A DNA stretch of 64,000 nt from Halomonas salipaludis (GCF_002286975.1 NZ_NSKB01000012.1:1-64000), one strand, 5' to 3'. Shown: positions 17,657 to 29,725, counted from the first letter of the stretch. A program made the numbers and translations. The notes: generated by a model not told the origin, from the sequence alone.

Positions 17657-17753
17657 GTGTGGGGTCATGGATGACTCGTTGCGGCCAGGATGCCGCTCAC
17701 ACCCCCTGCGTTGCCCTGATCGCGCCCAGCCGCGATCAAGGCACTCTTTTTTT
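17657..17753 (+). ncRNA. Candidate small RNA with GGA-bearing hairpin loops (Csr/Rsm-like?)
   Basis: No gene occupies 17577-17770, but the DNA is highly structured. GTGTG (17657-17661) pairs with CACAC (17698-17702) around two hairpins: GTCA-TGGA-TGAC (17664-17675) and GCGGC-CAGGAT-GCCGC (17681-17696). Both expose GGA in the loop, the signature of CsrA/RsmA binding sites. A strong intrinsic terminator follows, giving about 100 nt, similar to RsmY/RsmZ. Only two GGA loops are present, no GacA box was found, and the 5' end is not defined. It could instead be the 3' untranslated region of the preceding GGDEF gene. Confidence 0.35.
17712..17753 (+). terminator. Strong intrinsic terminator downstream of NMT1-GGDEF gene / candidate sRNA
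   Basis: A 13-bp stem with a single mismatch (17712-17724 with 17731-17743) encloses the loop CCCAGC and is followed by CTC and seven T residues. It is oriented for plus-strand transcripts. Confidence 0.88.
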
Positions 17754-17770
17754 ACGCGCAGTGCATCCTG

Positions 17771-18409
<639 letters not shown>

Positions 18410-18485
18410 GTCATGTCTCCTCTTGTACTCTTTCGTCATCATCCTGTCGGTACGGGCGACTCACTGGACTAACCACGCCACGCGT

Positions 18486-18618
18486 CCGAAACCCTGGCAC
18501 CCCGGTCGGACTCCCACGGTCGGAAAGACGGCACATCCCTGTGCCGGCTTTCCTCGATCTTCTTCCCTGAAGATCGCCCGCATCGTCTCGACCGTGCTGC
18601 CAGCGGACGCGCGAGGTG
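18486..18618 (-). repeat. Structured intergenic repeat in urease operon, copy 1 (ureF-ureG gap)
   Basis: This 133-bp element aligns without gaps to 19918-20050, with about 17 differences by eye (near 87% identity). It contains two hairpins: GGCAC-ATCCCT-GTGCC and CGATCTTC-TTCCCT-GAAGATCG. Differences between copies fall in loops while both stems are intact, suggesting selection on RNA or DNA structure. Orientation relative to the operon is the same in both copies. It resembles a dispersed, non-coding MITE or REP-type family and is not a gene. Confidence 0.85.
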
Positions 18619-18665
18619 GATTCGCCAGTGATCGCCCGGCCTTGCTAGGCGCTTGGCGCTCAAGA

Positions 18666-19358
18666 CTAGCTTCTGAATAGTCGGGAATATTGCGTTTCAT
18701 GCAGCGCGCTGGCCATTGCCAGGCCGGGCAGCGCCGGGCCGAGTTCGTCGTCGTCCAGGCCCAGGGCCAGATCGACGGCCGCGACCAGCGCCGGGCGCAG
18801 CCGTTCGACCAGCCGCTGGGCGGCGGTATGCCCCAGCGGCAGCGCCTTGCAGGCCACCGCCAGCTGGTTCTCGAGCCACGCCCAGGCGAAGCCGAGCAGT
18901 GCCTGACGTTGGGTCACGCCACGCATTCGGGCGGTCCAGGCAAAGAGTGTCACGTAGCCGGCGTCAGGCGGCAGCATGCCACTATCCGGCAGTCGCTCAA
19001 GGCTTCCCAGCAGCCGCGCCAGCGAAGCGCCGAGGCGACTGTCTTCGGCGGCCAGCTCGGCGGTCTCGCGGTTGGCGGCAAGCCAGGCATCCCACTCCGC
19101 CACGCCATCAGCGTCGTCCTGACGCCAGGCCGTGTGCAGGCGCGCCAGCGCCGGCAGTTCGCAGTGCGCCAGGCCATCATCGAGCACGCCCTCGAGCCAT
19201 TCACCGAGGCTCGCCTCGTTGCTCACCCAGCCCAGCTCGAAGGCGCTCTCCAGGCCTTGCGACCAGGCGAAGGCACCGATCGGCAGCGCCGGGCTGACCA
19301 GCTGCAGCAGGCCCAGCAGCGCCAGGTCGTCGCCCTGTGCCGGCGACTCAGTGGCCAT
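18666..19358 (-). CDS. ureF: Urease accessory protein UreF
   Basis: UreF bridges UreD-urease and UreG during nickel insertion. The 230-residue all-helical protein has the family N-terminal signature LLQLVSPALPIGAFAWSQGLE and the C-terminal region ending ASALHETQYSRLFRS, which contacts UreG and UreD. The start is placed at MATESPAQ (19358), since the longer upstream frame overlaps ureE in a non-homologous way. This makes ureF overlap the end of ureE by 11 nt, consistent with translational coupling. No strong Shine-Dalgarno is visible. Confidence 0.95.
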   Translation of the reverse strand: MATESPAQGDDLALLGLLQLVSPALPIGAFAWSQGLESAFELGWVSNEASLGEWLEGVLDDGLAHCELPALARLHTAWRQDDADGVAEWDAWLAANRETAELAAEDSRLGASLARLLGSLERLPDSGMLPPDAGYVTLFAWTARMRGVTQRQALLGFAWAWLENQLAVACKALPLGHTAAQRLVERLRPALVAAVDLALGLDDDELGPALPGLAMASALHETQYSRLFRS

Positions 19359-19863
19359 GGGGGTGATCATGGTCGTGTGCATGTTCATGTGAGTGGCCAT
19401 GCGAATGGCCGCCGGTCTGTTGGTAGGCGCCGGGCTCGGGGTCGAAGGGCGCCTGGTGATGCTCGAGGGTCGCCCCCAGCAGCTCGGCCAACTCTTCGAG
19501 CACATGATCCGGCGGGAAGCGCACCCAGCCCTGGTCGGGCCGTGCATCGTCGCTGCCCAGCGCCAGCTGCACGTGGCGATTGCCGAGGTGGTAGGCGAGC
19601 CGCGCCAGCGGCAGCCCGGCGGCGACCCGGGCGGTGACCACCGGCTCGGCGGCAGCCTCGATGCGGATCACCTCGCCGCTCTCGGCGCGCAGGCCGTCGC
19701 CGGCACGCAGCACCGGGCCGCGGTCGAGGAACAGGCCCAGTTCGCGGCCGCTATCGCTCACCGCCTTGAGCCGGCCCTTGGTGCGCGGCTCGAAGGGCAG
19801 CGTCAGGGTGTCGCTGGCCTGGCCATGCTCGATGGGGCCCAGGCGTTCGGTCAGTTTCAGCAT
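19348..19863 (-). CDS. ureE: Urease nickel chaperone UreE with histidine-rich tail
   Basis: UreE is the dimeric nickel chaperone that feeds UreG. The 171-residue product has an N-terminal peptide-binding domain (LPFEPRTKGRLKAV, LGLFLDRGPVLRAGD). Its central metal-binding domain contains LAYHLGNRHVQLAL with the interfacial histidine. The C-terminal tail holds many His residues in HSHGHSHEHAHDHDHPHGH, typical of nickel-storing UreE. The ATG at 19863 follows GAGGAG. Upstream lies a 236-bp gap with copy 2 of the structured repeat. Confidence 0.95.
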   Translation of the reverse strand: MLKLTERLGPIEHGQASDTLTLPFEPRTKGRLKAVSDSGRELGLFLDRGPVLRAGDGLRAESGEVIRIEAAAEPVVTARVAAGLPLARLAYHLGNRHVQLALGSDDARPDQGWVRFPPDHVLEELAELLGATLEHHQAPFDPEPGAYQQTGGHSHGHSHEHAHDHDHPHGH

Positions 19864-19917
19864 TGGTACAACACTCCTCGAGGCAAGCCAGCCTTGCCCT
19901 CTCTCAACACCACGTGA

Positions 19918-20050
19918 CCGAAACCCTGACACCCCGGACGGGCTCTCGCGGTCGGAAAGACGGCACCTCCCTGTGCCGGCTTTCCTCGATCTTCATCCAT
20001 GAAGATCGACCGCGTCGCCTCGCCCGGGATGTCAGCGGCCACGCGAGGTG
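19918..20050 (-). repeat. Structured intergenic repeat in urease operon, copy 2 (ureC-ureE gap)
   Basis: This is the second copy of the 133-bp element at 18486. Its stems are GGCAC-CTCCCT-GTGCC and CGATCTTCAT-CC-ATGAAGATCG. It sits between the structural gene ureC and the accessory genes, where it could affect mRNA processing or lower downstream expression; that role is inference. Confidence 0.85.
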
Positions 20051-20099
20051 TCGCGATGACAAGCTGGCTTACTATGCCGCTGTCAGTGACAGCCATGAT

Positions 20100-21799
<1,700 letters not shown>

Positions 21800-21803
<4 letters not shown>

Positions 21804-22165
21804 GACTGGCCTCCTTGGTCTGGTTTCTGCGCCTTTCGCGCGGCTTCGGGCGCGGTAGAGAGCAGCGCACCCATGACATCGCCGCGGAAGCCATAGATAT
21901 GCCGCGTGCCGGCGTAGGGAATCAGCGTTACCTCACGGGTCTGGCCGGGCTCGAAGCGGATCGCCGTGCCGGCGGCAACGTCGAGGCGATAGCCCCGTGC
22001 GCGGTCGCGGTCGAAGGTCAGCGCCGGGTTGGCCTCGGCGAAGTGGTAGTGGGAGCCGATCTGGACCGGTCGGTCGCCGGTGTTGGCAACCTCGACGCTG
22101 ATACGCTCGCGCCCTTCGCAGAGCGCGATCTCGCCGTCCTGCAACTGATACTCTCCGGGAATCAT
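21800..22165 (-). CDS. ureB: Urease beta subunit
   Basis: The 121-residue protein is a structural subunit of urease that packs against UreC. It starts [20 protein letters not shown], the standard UreB N-terminus, and contains [19 protein letters not shown] and RIEPGQT-like [17 protein letters not shown]. The ATG at 22165 has a GAGGAG site; a longer frame upstream overlaps ureA and is not used. It ends with a 4-nt overlap into ureC and lies 10 bp after ureA. A short C-terminal extension ([20 protein letters not shown]) is variable in the family. Confidence 0.97.
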
Positions 22166-22175
22166 GGCGAGCTCC

Positions 22176-22478
<303 letters not shown>

Positions 22479-22587
22479 AGCGCGTCCCTCATATCATTGA
22501 TGTTTGCTGGCAGCGCGTCGCGCTGCCGAGGTAGCCAACCTCATCGCAACTGAAGTCACTCCCACCTTTGCCTTGGCGCCACTCCCC

Positions 22588-22630
22588 TGTGGGAGCGAAT
22601 TCATTCGCGATTGCAGCGCGCAGCGCTGCC
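22588..22630 (+). repeat. REP-like palindromic element, copy 2, in the ureD-ureA gap
   Basis: This 43-nt unit starts TGTGGGAGCGAATTCATTCG and differs at one position from the copy at 9176-9218. A diverged, inverted relative (reverse complement GTGGGAGTGACTTCAGTTGCG) lies just upstream at 22541-22563. The pair in opposite orientation has the look of a REP doublet. It interrupts the urease operon without touching coding sequence. Confidence 0.75.
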
Positions 22631-22694
22631 CGGCCGTGGCCAGACGACTCCCATCGCGACTGACGTCGCGGCGATCTCGCTTGGGCCTGCCTCA

Positions 22695-23588
22695 TCATGT
22701 CAGCCAGATCCGTGGCGTATGCGCCTGGCGCTCCAGCAGCGCAGGCCTGAGCAGTTCCCAGGCCTGCTGGCAAATCGCCCAGGCCTCGTTACGCTCATGC
22801 CCCAGGTAGCGCAGCAGCAGCACGCCGTGACGCAGCGTTACCGCCCAGCGGGTATTGTCCGGCAGTGCCTCGCGCAGCGCCTCGATGGCCGCTGCGGCAT
22901 CGCTGTCGTTAAGCCCTACTGCCCACAGCGTCGCCTGCACGCTGGCACCGCCCTGCCCCCAGCGGCCGCGAAAGCGCCGGTGCTGGGGATCCAGCGGCTG
23001 GCGCTCCAGCCACAGTGGCTTGCCGTCCCGGATCAGGCGGAAGCGCTGCTCGATGCACCCGGAAACGTACGGCAAGCGGCTCGCCGGGCGGCCCAGCGCC
23101 AGCACCTCCCAGCCCAGGCAGCGCGCATTGCCGTGCAGCGCTATGTCGGTCAGCTGTGCGCCGCGCGAGCCATCGAAGGCGATGGTCTCCTGGGGCAGCC
23201 ACTCGAGGCTGGCACCGTCGTCGACGCTGAGCCGGGTCTGCTGGCACCAGGCCACTCCTTGGCTATCGGCCTTGTAGAGTTTGTTGGCCGCCGGCGTGGT
23301 CAGCAATGCATGACTGCCGCCCGCCAGGCGCGCCGAGATATTCAGCGCATCGCCGCTGACCAGGCCACCGGGGGGATGCAATAGATAGACGTGGCAGGCC
23401 CCTTCGCGGCCTTCGGGGTAAAAGGGACGCTGCACGCGCAGCGGGCCCTGGTGGCGCGCCTGGACCATGCGGGTGACGCCGTCACGGCGCTCGAACCCCA
23501 GCGCCAGCGAGGCCGCCCAGTGACGCTCGGCATCGAAACGATGCCCCGAATCGTGAGCGCTTGGCAGGGCGTGCGGAATAGCCGTCAT
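22695..23588 (-). CDS. ureD: Urease accessory protein UreD
   Basis: UreD binds apo-urease and forms the nickel tunnel with UreF. The 297-residue protein has RVQRPFYPEG, HVYLLHPPGGLVSGD, HALLTTPAANKLYKAD and WLPQETIAFDGSRG, all UreD family landmarks. It is the first gene of the operon and starts 31 bp downstream of the predicted transcription start of a sigma-54-like promoter. The gene is followed by the REP-containing gap and ureA. Confidence 0.95.
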   Translation of the reverse strand: MTAIPHALPSAHDSGHRFDAERHWAASLALGFERRDGVTRMVQARHQGPLRVQRPFYPEGREGACHVYLLHPPGGLVSGDALNISARLAGGSHALLTTPAANKLYKADSQGVAWCQQTRLSVDDGASLEWLPQETIAFDGSRGAQLTDIALHGNARCLGWEVLALGRPASRLPYVSGCIEQRFRLIRDGKPLWLERQPLDPQHRRFRGRWGQGGASVQATLWAVGLNDSDAAAAIEALREALPDNTRWAVTLRHGVLLLRYLGHERNEAWAICQQAWELLRPALLERQAHTPRIWLT

Positions 23589-23630
23589 CTAGCGGGTTCC
23601 ATCAAATGGGTGAACGATACGCAGTATGTT

Positions 23631-23645
23631 GCAAGCAGCGTACCA
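23631..23645 (-). promoter_or_regulatory. Sigma-54 (-24/-12) promoter of the urease operon
   Basis: On the minus strand the sequence is TGGTACGCTGCTTGC, matching TGGCACG-N4-TTGC with one mismatch and exact spacing between GG and GC. It lies about 43 bp upstream of ureD with NtrC-like sites 75-125 bp further upstream. Confidence 0.65.
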
Positions 23646-23720
23646 TCTTGGTGAAAAGCCACTAGCACCCATAAAAAACAATCGCTTAAAGTGTATACAA
23701 AAGCGTCGCCGCTGACCTAA

Positions 23721-23769
23721 TGCACCATATAAGCGCCCCATCGGAATATCTTCGCACCACATTGGCGCA
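23721..23769 (-). promoter_or_regulatory. Two NtrC-like enhancer dyads upstream of ureD
   Basis: Two sites fit the NtrC dyad GCAC-N-A/T-rich-N-TGGTGC. On the minus strand they read GGCGCTTATATGGTGCA (23721-23737) and TGCGCCAATGTGGTGC (23754-23769). They are about one and a half helical turns to three turns apart and upstream of the -24/-12 element, the usual enhancer layout. Confidence 0.6.
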
Positions 23770-23799
23770 CCTTGAGAGCAGAGCGCACCACCAGAGGGC

Positions 23800-23832
23800 A
23801 AAACCCGCCAAGCGACTAACCACCGGGCGGGT
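23800..23832 (-). terminator. Terminator of the urtABCDE operon
   Basis: On the minus strand ACCCGCC and GGCGGGT form a stem around a 15-nt loop, followed by TTTTGCC. It is located just past the urtE stop and just upstream of the urease regulatory region. Confidence 0.65.
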
Positions 23833-23849
23833 GCTGGGCGCTGCCGAAC

Positions 23850-24547
23850 CTAGACCGTCAGATGCTGCTTGATCAGTTCGTCGGAGAGCTCGGCGATGGG
23901 CCCCTTGGCCACGTGGCGGCCGCGATCCATGATCACGAAGCGGTCGGCGTACTTGCGGGCGAAGGGCAGCTTCTGCTCCACCAGCAGCACGGTCAGGCCG
24001 TCCTCATCGATCAGGGTGCGGATGACCTCGCCGATCTGAGCGACGATATTGGGCTGAATGCCCTCCCCCGGCTCGTCGAGGATCAACATCCTCGGCTCGA
24101 TCACCAGCGCTCGGCCGATGGCCAGCTGCTGCTGCTGGCCGCCGGAGAGATCGCCGCCGCGCCGGTGGCGCATCTCCTGGAGCACCGGGAACAGCTCATA
24201 GATGCGTTCGGGAATGCTGCGCTTGCCGTCGCTGCGCGCAGCGAGGCCGGTACGCAGGTTCTCCTCGACGCTCAGCAGCGGAAATATCTGCCGCCCCTGG
24301 GGCACGTAACCGATGCCCAGCCGCGAGCGCTCCTCGACCCGCTTGCGGGTCAGCTCGATGTCATCGGCGAAGCGCAGGCTGCCGTCGGCCACCCGCTCCT
24401 CGCCCATCACGCACTTGAGCAGGGTGGTCTTGCCCACCCCGTTGCGGCCCATCACGCAGGTGCACTCACCGGCCGGCACCTCGAGGGTCAGGTCCCACAG
24501 GGTATGGCTCTCACCGTAGTACTGATTGAGCTTGTCGACCTTGAGCA

Positions 24548-24548
<1 letters not shown>
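23850..24548 (-). CDS. urtE: Urea ABC transporter ATPase UrtE
   Basis: This is the second ATPase of the urea importer (branched-chain amino acid, LivF-like type). The 232-residue protein has Walker A GRNGVGKTT, the signature LSGGQQQQLAIGRAL, Walker B RMLILDEPGEGIQPN and the H-loop VLLVEQ. The glutamate after EP and the GIQPN segment are typical of UrtE. Its start overlaps the urtD stop by one base. The operon order urtA-B-C-D-E is complete, and the urease operon lies downstream. Confidence 0.95.
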
Positions 24549-25377
<829 letters not shown>

Positions 25378-25381
<4 letters not shown>

Positions 25382-26496
25382 GGGGTCACCTCCTGGGCGT
25401 CGGCGTCATTGCGACGCCGCTTGAAACGATAGGCGAGCAGTCCGGCCACGCCCTTGGGCAGGAACACCGTGACCAGCACGAACATCGCGCCGAGGGCGAA
25501 CAGCCAGGCATCCGGCATGACGCCGGTGAATACCGTCTTGGCGTAGTTGACCAGGATCGCCCCAATCACCGCGCCGTACAGCGTGGCACGACCACCCAGT
25601 GCAACCCACAGTACGATCTCGATGGAGAAGATCGGCGAAAACTCGCTGGGGTTGATGATACCCACCTGAGGCACATAGAGTGCGCCGGCAAGGCCGGCAA
25701 GCATCGCCGAGACCACGAATACGAACAGCTGGAAGCGTTCGACCCGGTAACCGATGAACCGCGTGCGCGCCTCGGCATCGCGGGTCGCCACGCAGACGCG
25801 GCCGAGCTTGCTGCCGACGATGGCGCGACACACCACATAACCCACCGCCAGGGCCACCCCGGTGGCCAGGAACAGCCCCAGCCGAGTGGCATCGCTCCTC
25901 AGGTTGTAGCCGAGAATATCGCGAAAATCGGTCAGTCCATTATTACCGCCGAAGCCCATCTCGTTGCGGAAGAAGGCCAGCATCAGGGCGAAGGTCAGCG
26001 CCTGGGTGATGATCGACAGATAGACCCCGGTAACCCGCGAACGGAACGCCAGGAAGCCGAACACCAGCGCCAGCGCCCCCGGCGCCAGCAGCACCATGAT
26101 GAAAGCGAACCAGGCCATGTCGAACCCCTGCCAGTACCACGGCAGGCTCTCCCAGTTGAGGAAGACCATGAAATCCGGCAGTTCGGGATGCCCGTAGACC
26201 CCACGGTCGCCGATCTGGCGCATCAGGTACATGCCCATGGCATAGCCGCCGAGGGCGAAGAAGGCGCCGTGGCCGAGGCTGAGGATCCCCAGGTAACCCC
26301 ACACCAGATCCACCGCCACCGCCAGCAGCGCATAGCTGAGGTACTTGCCGAACAGGTTGACGGTATAGGCGTTGACGTGGAGCGGATGCCCCGCCGGCAC
26401 CACCAGATGCAGCAGCGTGACCAGCGTCATCGCCGCCAGCAGTACGCCGAGGAATAGCTGGGTCGAGCGCTCATTGAACGGTTGCGTTAACCACAT
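25378..26496 (-). CDS. urtC: Urea ABC transporter permease UrtC
   Basis: The 372-residue LivM-like permease has roughly ten hydrophobic segments and the conserved LVWGYLGILSLGHGAFFALGGYAMGMYL stretch (quoted in meaning; key residues G-HGAFFALGGY). It also has FNNEMGFGGNNGLTDF-type sequence in its middle loop (RNEMGFGGNNGLTDFRD). A cytoplasmic charged C-terminus follows. It forms the membrane channel with UrtB. It lies 5 bp after urtB and overlaps urtD by 4 nt, so the four downstream genes are tightly coupled. Confidence 0.95.
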
Positions 26497-26501
26497 CGCG
26501 A

Positions 26502-28181
26502 TCAGCCCTCCGCCGCACGGCCCTTTTGCGGAAAGAGTCCGCGGGGGCGCTTCTGAATGAACAGGATGATGAACACCAGCACGATGATCTTGGCCAGCAC
26601 GGCACCTGCCCAGGGCTCGAGAATCTGGTTGATCACGCCCAGCGACAGGCCGGCGACCAGGGTGCCCCAGAGGTTACCCACGCCGCCGAACACCACCACC
26701 ATGAAGGAGTCGATGATGTAGTTCTGGCCCAGGTTGGGGCCGACATTGGTGAGCTGCGACAGCGCCACGCCGGCGAGCCCGGCGACACCGGAGCCCAGCG
26801 CGAAGGTCATGATATCGACGCGGGTCGCGCGGATGCCCATGGAGCGCGCCATGGCCCGGTTCTGGGTCACCGCACGCACCTCCAGGCCGAGCCGGGTACG
26901 GCGCATGATCAACATCAGGGCGGCGAATACCACCAGGGTAAAGCCCAGCACGTACATGCGATTGAGGGTCAGCGACAGAGCATCGTTGACGACCAGCGAG
27001 CCACTCATCCACTCCGGCGTCACCACGGTGCGGTTCTGAGGGGAAATCGCCGTGCGCACCAGCTGCTGGAGAATCAGGCTGATGCCGAAGGTCGCCAGCA
27101 GCGTTTCCAACGGCCGCCCCTTGAGAAACTGGATCACGCCGCGCTCGATGGCGATGCCAGCCAGGGCTGCGACCATGAAGCCTGCGGGTATCGCCAGGAT
27201 CAGCGCCAGCCCTGGCTGGCCCGGCAGTAGCTGCTGCATCGCCCAGGTGGTGTAGGCGCCGAGCATGATCAGCTCGCCATGGGCCATGTTGATGACCCCC
27301 ATTACGCCAAAGGTGATGGCCAGGCCAATCGCTGCCAGCACCAGCACCGAGCCGAGACTCAGCCCGAAGTAGAGCGTCTCGAGGCCACGGTTGATGCGCA
27401 GATTCTGTTCGATGCTGTTGACCGCCTCCTGGGCGGCGGCAGCCAGCAGCGGGTCGTCGCTGCTGGCCGCACGATTGAGCGCCACACGCACCCGAGAATG
27501 CAGGCTGCCCTGCAGGGTCTCGACCGCCTCGACCTCGCCCTGTTCGAGACGATGAATGGCCAACGCCAGGGTCAGGCGCTGGCGCACCCGGGAATCCGCT
27601 TCCTCATCGATTACGGCCGCGATGGGCTCGGCCAGCTCTGAGTCGACCTCGCCGAGCAGACGCTCCGCCGAGGCGCGGCGCAGCTCGAGGTCGGCCGCGT
27701 AAAGGTCGACCACCGCGATGGCGCTGCGCAGCTGGTTGCGCAGCGCATTGTTGATACCGATACGATCCAGCTCGCGGCGCGACATCTCGCCGAGCGCCTC
27801 ACCGTTCAAGGCATCTTCCACCGGCCAGTCGCGGCCCGTGTTGTCGAGCACCACCACGAAGCGACCGTCATCAGCGCGCTGCAGGCGGCCGTCGAGCAGC
27901 GACTGCAGCCAGTAGCGGGCCCGGTCATCTTCGCTGGCGACGATGGCATCGATGGCTTCGCCCTTGGCCGGGAAGCTGTCGACGTCCAGTGCTTCGAGCA
28001 GTTCAAGGGCCGCGGTGTCGCGCTCGGCGTCCTGGGCATGGGCAATGGCGGGGGGCAGGATCAGCATCAGCAGGGCCAGCAGGCCCGCCAGCAACGCCTG
28101 GAGCCAGCGCCGCGCCCACCACTGGGCACGGCAACGGCCGGCCTCGGCCAGCGTCGGCCAGGGCCACGGGAAATTCCTCAT
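26502..28181 (-). CDS. urtB: Urea ABC transporter permease UrtB
   Basis: This is a LivH-like permease with the long N-terminal extension typical of UrtB. The 559-residue protein has a signal-like hydrophobic stretch (about 25-50) and a roughly 200-residue extracytoplasmic helical domain (LLEALDVDSFPAKGEAIDAI and repeat-like helices). The membrane core follows, with GVMGVINMAHGELIMLGAY and GVGNLWGTLVAGLSLGV. The ATG at 28181 is preferred (AGAGG upstream); the frame opens earlier, but that part encodes an implausible, non-family sequence. A GC-rich hairpin separates it from urtA. Confidence 0.94.
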   Translation of the reverse strand: MRNFPWPWPTLAEAGRCRAQWWARRWLQALLAGLLALLMLILPPAIAHAQDAERDTAALELLEALDVDSFPAKGEAIDAIVASEDDRARYWLQSLLDGRLQRADDGRFVVVLDNTGRDWPVEDALNGEALGEMSRRELDRIGINNALRNQLRSAIAVVDLYAADLELRRASAERLLGEVDSELAEPIAAVIDEEADSRVRQRLTLALAIHRLEQGEVEAVETLQGSLHSRVRVALNRAASSDDPLLAAAAQEAVNSIEQNLRINRGLETLYFGLSLGSVLVLAAIGLAITFGVMGVINMAHGELIMLGAYTTWAMQQLLPGQPGLALILAIPAGFMVAALAGIAIERGVIQFLKGRPLETLLATFGISLILQQLVRTAISPQNRTVVTPEWMSGSLVVNDALSLTLNRMYVLGFTLVVFAALMLIMRRTRLGLEVRAVTQNRAMARSMGIRATRVDIMTFALGSGVAGLAGVALSQLTNVGPNLGQNYIIDSFMVVVFGGVGNLWGTLVAGLSLGVINQILEPWAGAVLAKIIVLVFIILFIQKRPRGLFPQKGRAAEG

Positions 28182-28225
28182 CGGGCTTTTCCTCTGGAAT
28201 GAAGTCAAAGGAGATGGCGTACCGT

Positions 28226-28248
28226 TCCGCCGCCCCGAGGGGCGGCGG
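28226..28248 (-). terminator. Hairpin in urtA-urtB gap (partial terminator or mRNA stabiliser)
   Basis: TCCGCCGCCCC-GAG-GGGCGGCGGA is a perfect 10-bp stem with no T-tract. Such hairpins after a binding-protein gene commonly raise its message relative to the permease genes; that role here is inferred. Confidence 0.55.
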
Positions 28249-28260
28249 AGAGCGTAGGAC

Positions 28261-29598
28261 TTACTCGGCCAGGGCAGCTTCGGCTTCTTCGGCCGCGGTG
28301 CTGCCACCACAGGAACCGGTGGACACGTTGAAGTTGCCGCAGCGCATCGGCGCGCGCCAGTCGGCAATCAGGTCGCGCGAGCCCGGCAGATAGTCGGACC
28401 ATGCATCACCGGCCACGGTGGAGGGCGTCTGCCAGACGATGTCGAACTGGCCGTTGTCCTGGATCTCACCGATCAACACCGGCTTGGTAATGTGGTGGTT
28501 GGGCATCATCGCCGCATAGCCGCCGGTAAGATTGGGCACCGTCACGCCAATGATGGCGTCCTTGACCGCGTCGACATCGGTGGTACCGGCCTTGCGTACC
28601 GCCTCGGCCCACATGTTGAAGCCGATGTAGTGGGCCTCCATGGGATCGTTGGTCACCGCCTCCTCGTCGCCGGTGTAGTCGATCCAGGCGTCGATGAAGT
28701 CGTAGTTCTCATCGGTATCGACACTCATGAAGTAGTTCCAGGCCGCCAGATGACCGACCAGCGGAGCGGTGTCGATCCCGGTCAGTTCCTGCTCGCCCAC
28801 CGAGAAGGCCACCACCGGGATATCCGCAGCATCAACGCCCTGGTTGGCGAGTTCGGTGTAGAACGGCACATTGGCATCGCCGTTGATGGTCGAGACCACC
28901 GCGGTCTTCTTGCCTTCGCTGCCGAAGCGACGGATGTCGGAGACGATGTTCTGCCAGTCGGAGTGGCCGAAGGGGGTGTAGTTGATCATGATGTCTTCGT
29001 CGGCCACCCCGAACTCATCCTTCAAGTAGGCCTCGAGAATGCGATTGGTGGTACGCGGAAAGACATAGTCGGTCCCCGCCAGCACCCAGCGCTCCACGCC
29101 GACCTGATCATGCAGGTAGTTGACGGCGGGAATCGACTGCTGGTTGGGTGCCGCGCCGGTGTAGAAAACGTTCTCGGAGGACTCCTCGCCCTCGTACTGC
29201 ACCGGATAGAACAGCAGGCCGTTGAGCTCCTCGAACACCGGCAGCACCGCCTTGCGCGAGACAGACGTCCAGTTGCCGAAGACCACGTCGACCTCTTCCT
29301 GAGCCAGCAGTTCGCGAGCGCGCTCGGCGAACAGCGGCCAGTTGGAGGCGGGATCGACTACCACTGCCTCGAGCTCACGACCCAGCAGGCCGCCCTGCTC
29401 GTTTTGCTGCTCGATAAGCATTTCGACGGTGTCCTTGAGCACCGTTTCACTGATCGCCATGGTGCCCGACAGCGAGTGGAGGATACCGACCTTGATCGGA
29501 TCGTCGGCCAGCGCCTGGCCGGCGCCGGTCAGGGTGCCCGCCGCCAGCATGGCGGCGATGAGACGACGGGGAGTAAAGGATGCCTTGGGTGCGTTCAC
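28261..29598 (-). CDS. urtA: Urea ABC transporter substrate-binding protein UrtA
   Basis: This periplasmic urea receptor (FmdD/AmiC-like, LivK fold) has 445 residues. The signal region includes TPRRLIAAMLAAGTLTGAGQALA with cleavage before DDPIKVGILHSLSG; the paired arginines hint at Tat but could be ordinary Sec. Family landmarks are SLSGTMAISE, NGLLFYPVQYEGEESS and FYTGAAPNQQ. The start is a GTG at 29598, chosen because AAGGAG lies 7 nt upstream and the family N-terminus begins there. It is the first gene of urtABCDE, preceded by a sigma-54-like promoter. Confidence 0.95.
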   Translation of the reverse strand: MNAPKASFTPRRLIAAMLAAGTLTGAGQALADDPIKVGILHSLSGTMAISETVLKDTVEMLIEQQNEQGGLLGRELEAVVVDPASNWPLFAERARELLAQEEVDVVFGNWTSVSRKAVLPVFEELNGLLFYPVQYEGEESSENVFYTGAAPNQQSIPAVNYLHDQVGVERWVLAGTDYVFPRTTNRILEAYLKDEFGVADEDIMINYTPFGHSDWQNIVSDIRRFGSEGKKTAVVSTINGDANVPFYTELANQGVDAADIPVVAFSVGEQELTGIDTAPLVGHLAAWNYFMSVDTDENYDFIDAWIDYTGDEEAVTNDPMEAHYIGFNMWAEAVRKAGTTDVDAVKDAIIGVTVPNLTGGYAAMMPNHHITKPVLIGEIQDNGQFDIVWQTPSTVAGDAWSDYLPGSRDLIADWRAPMRCGNFNVSTGSCGGSTAAEEAEAALAE

Positions 29599-29725
29599 GA
29601 GATTCTCCTTGCGGAATCTGGTTGTTATACGCCGTCGCGGGCGCCTGGCCCGCACTGCGGCGTTGTGTCCAGCGTCGCGTCAGCCCGCAGCGGGTACCGC
29701 GCGTGGCTATCGCATAGGAGATATC

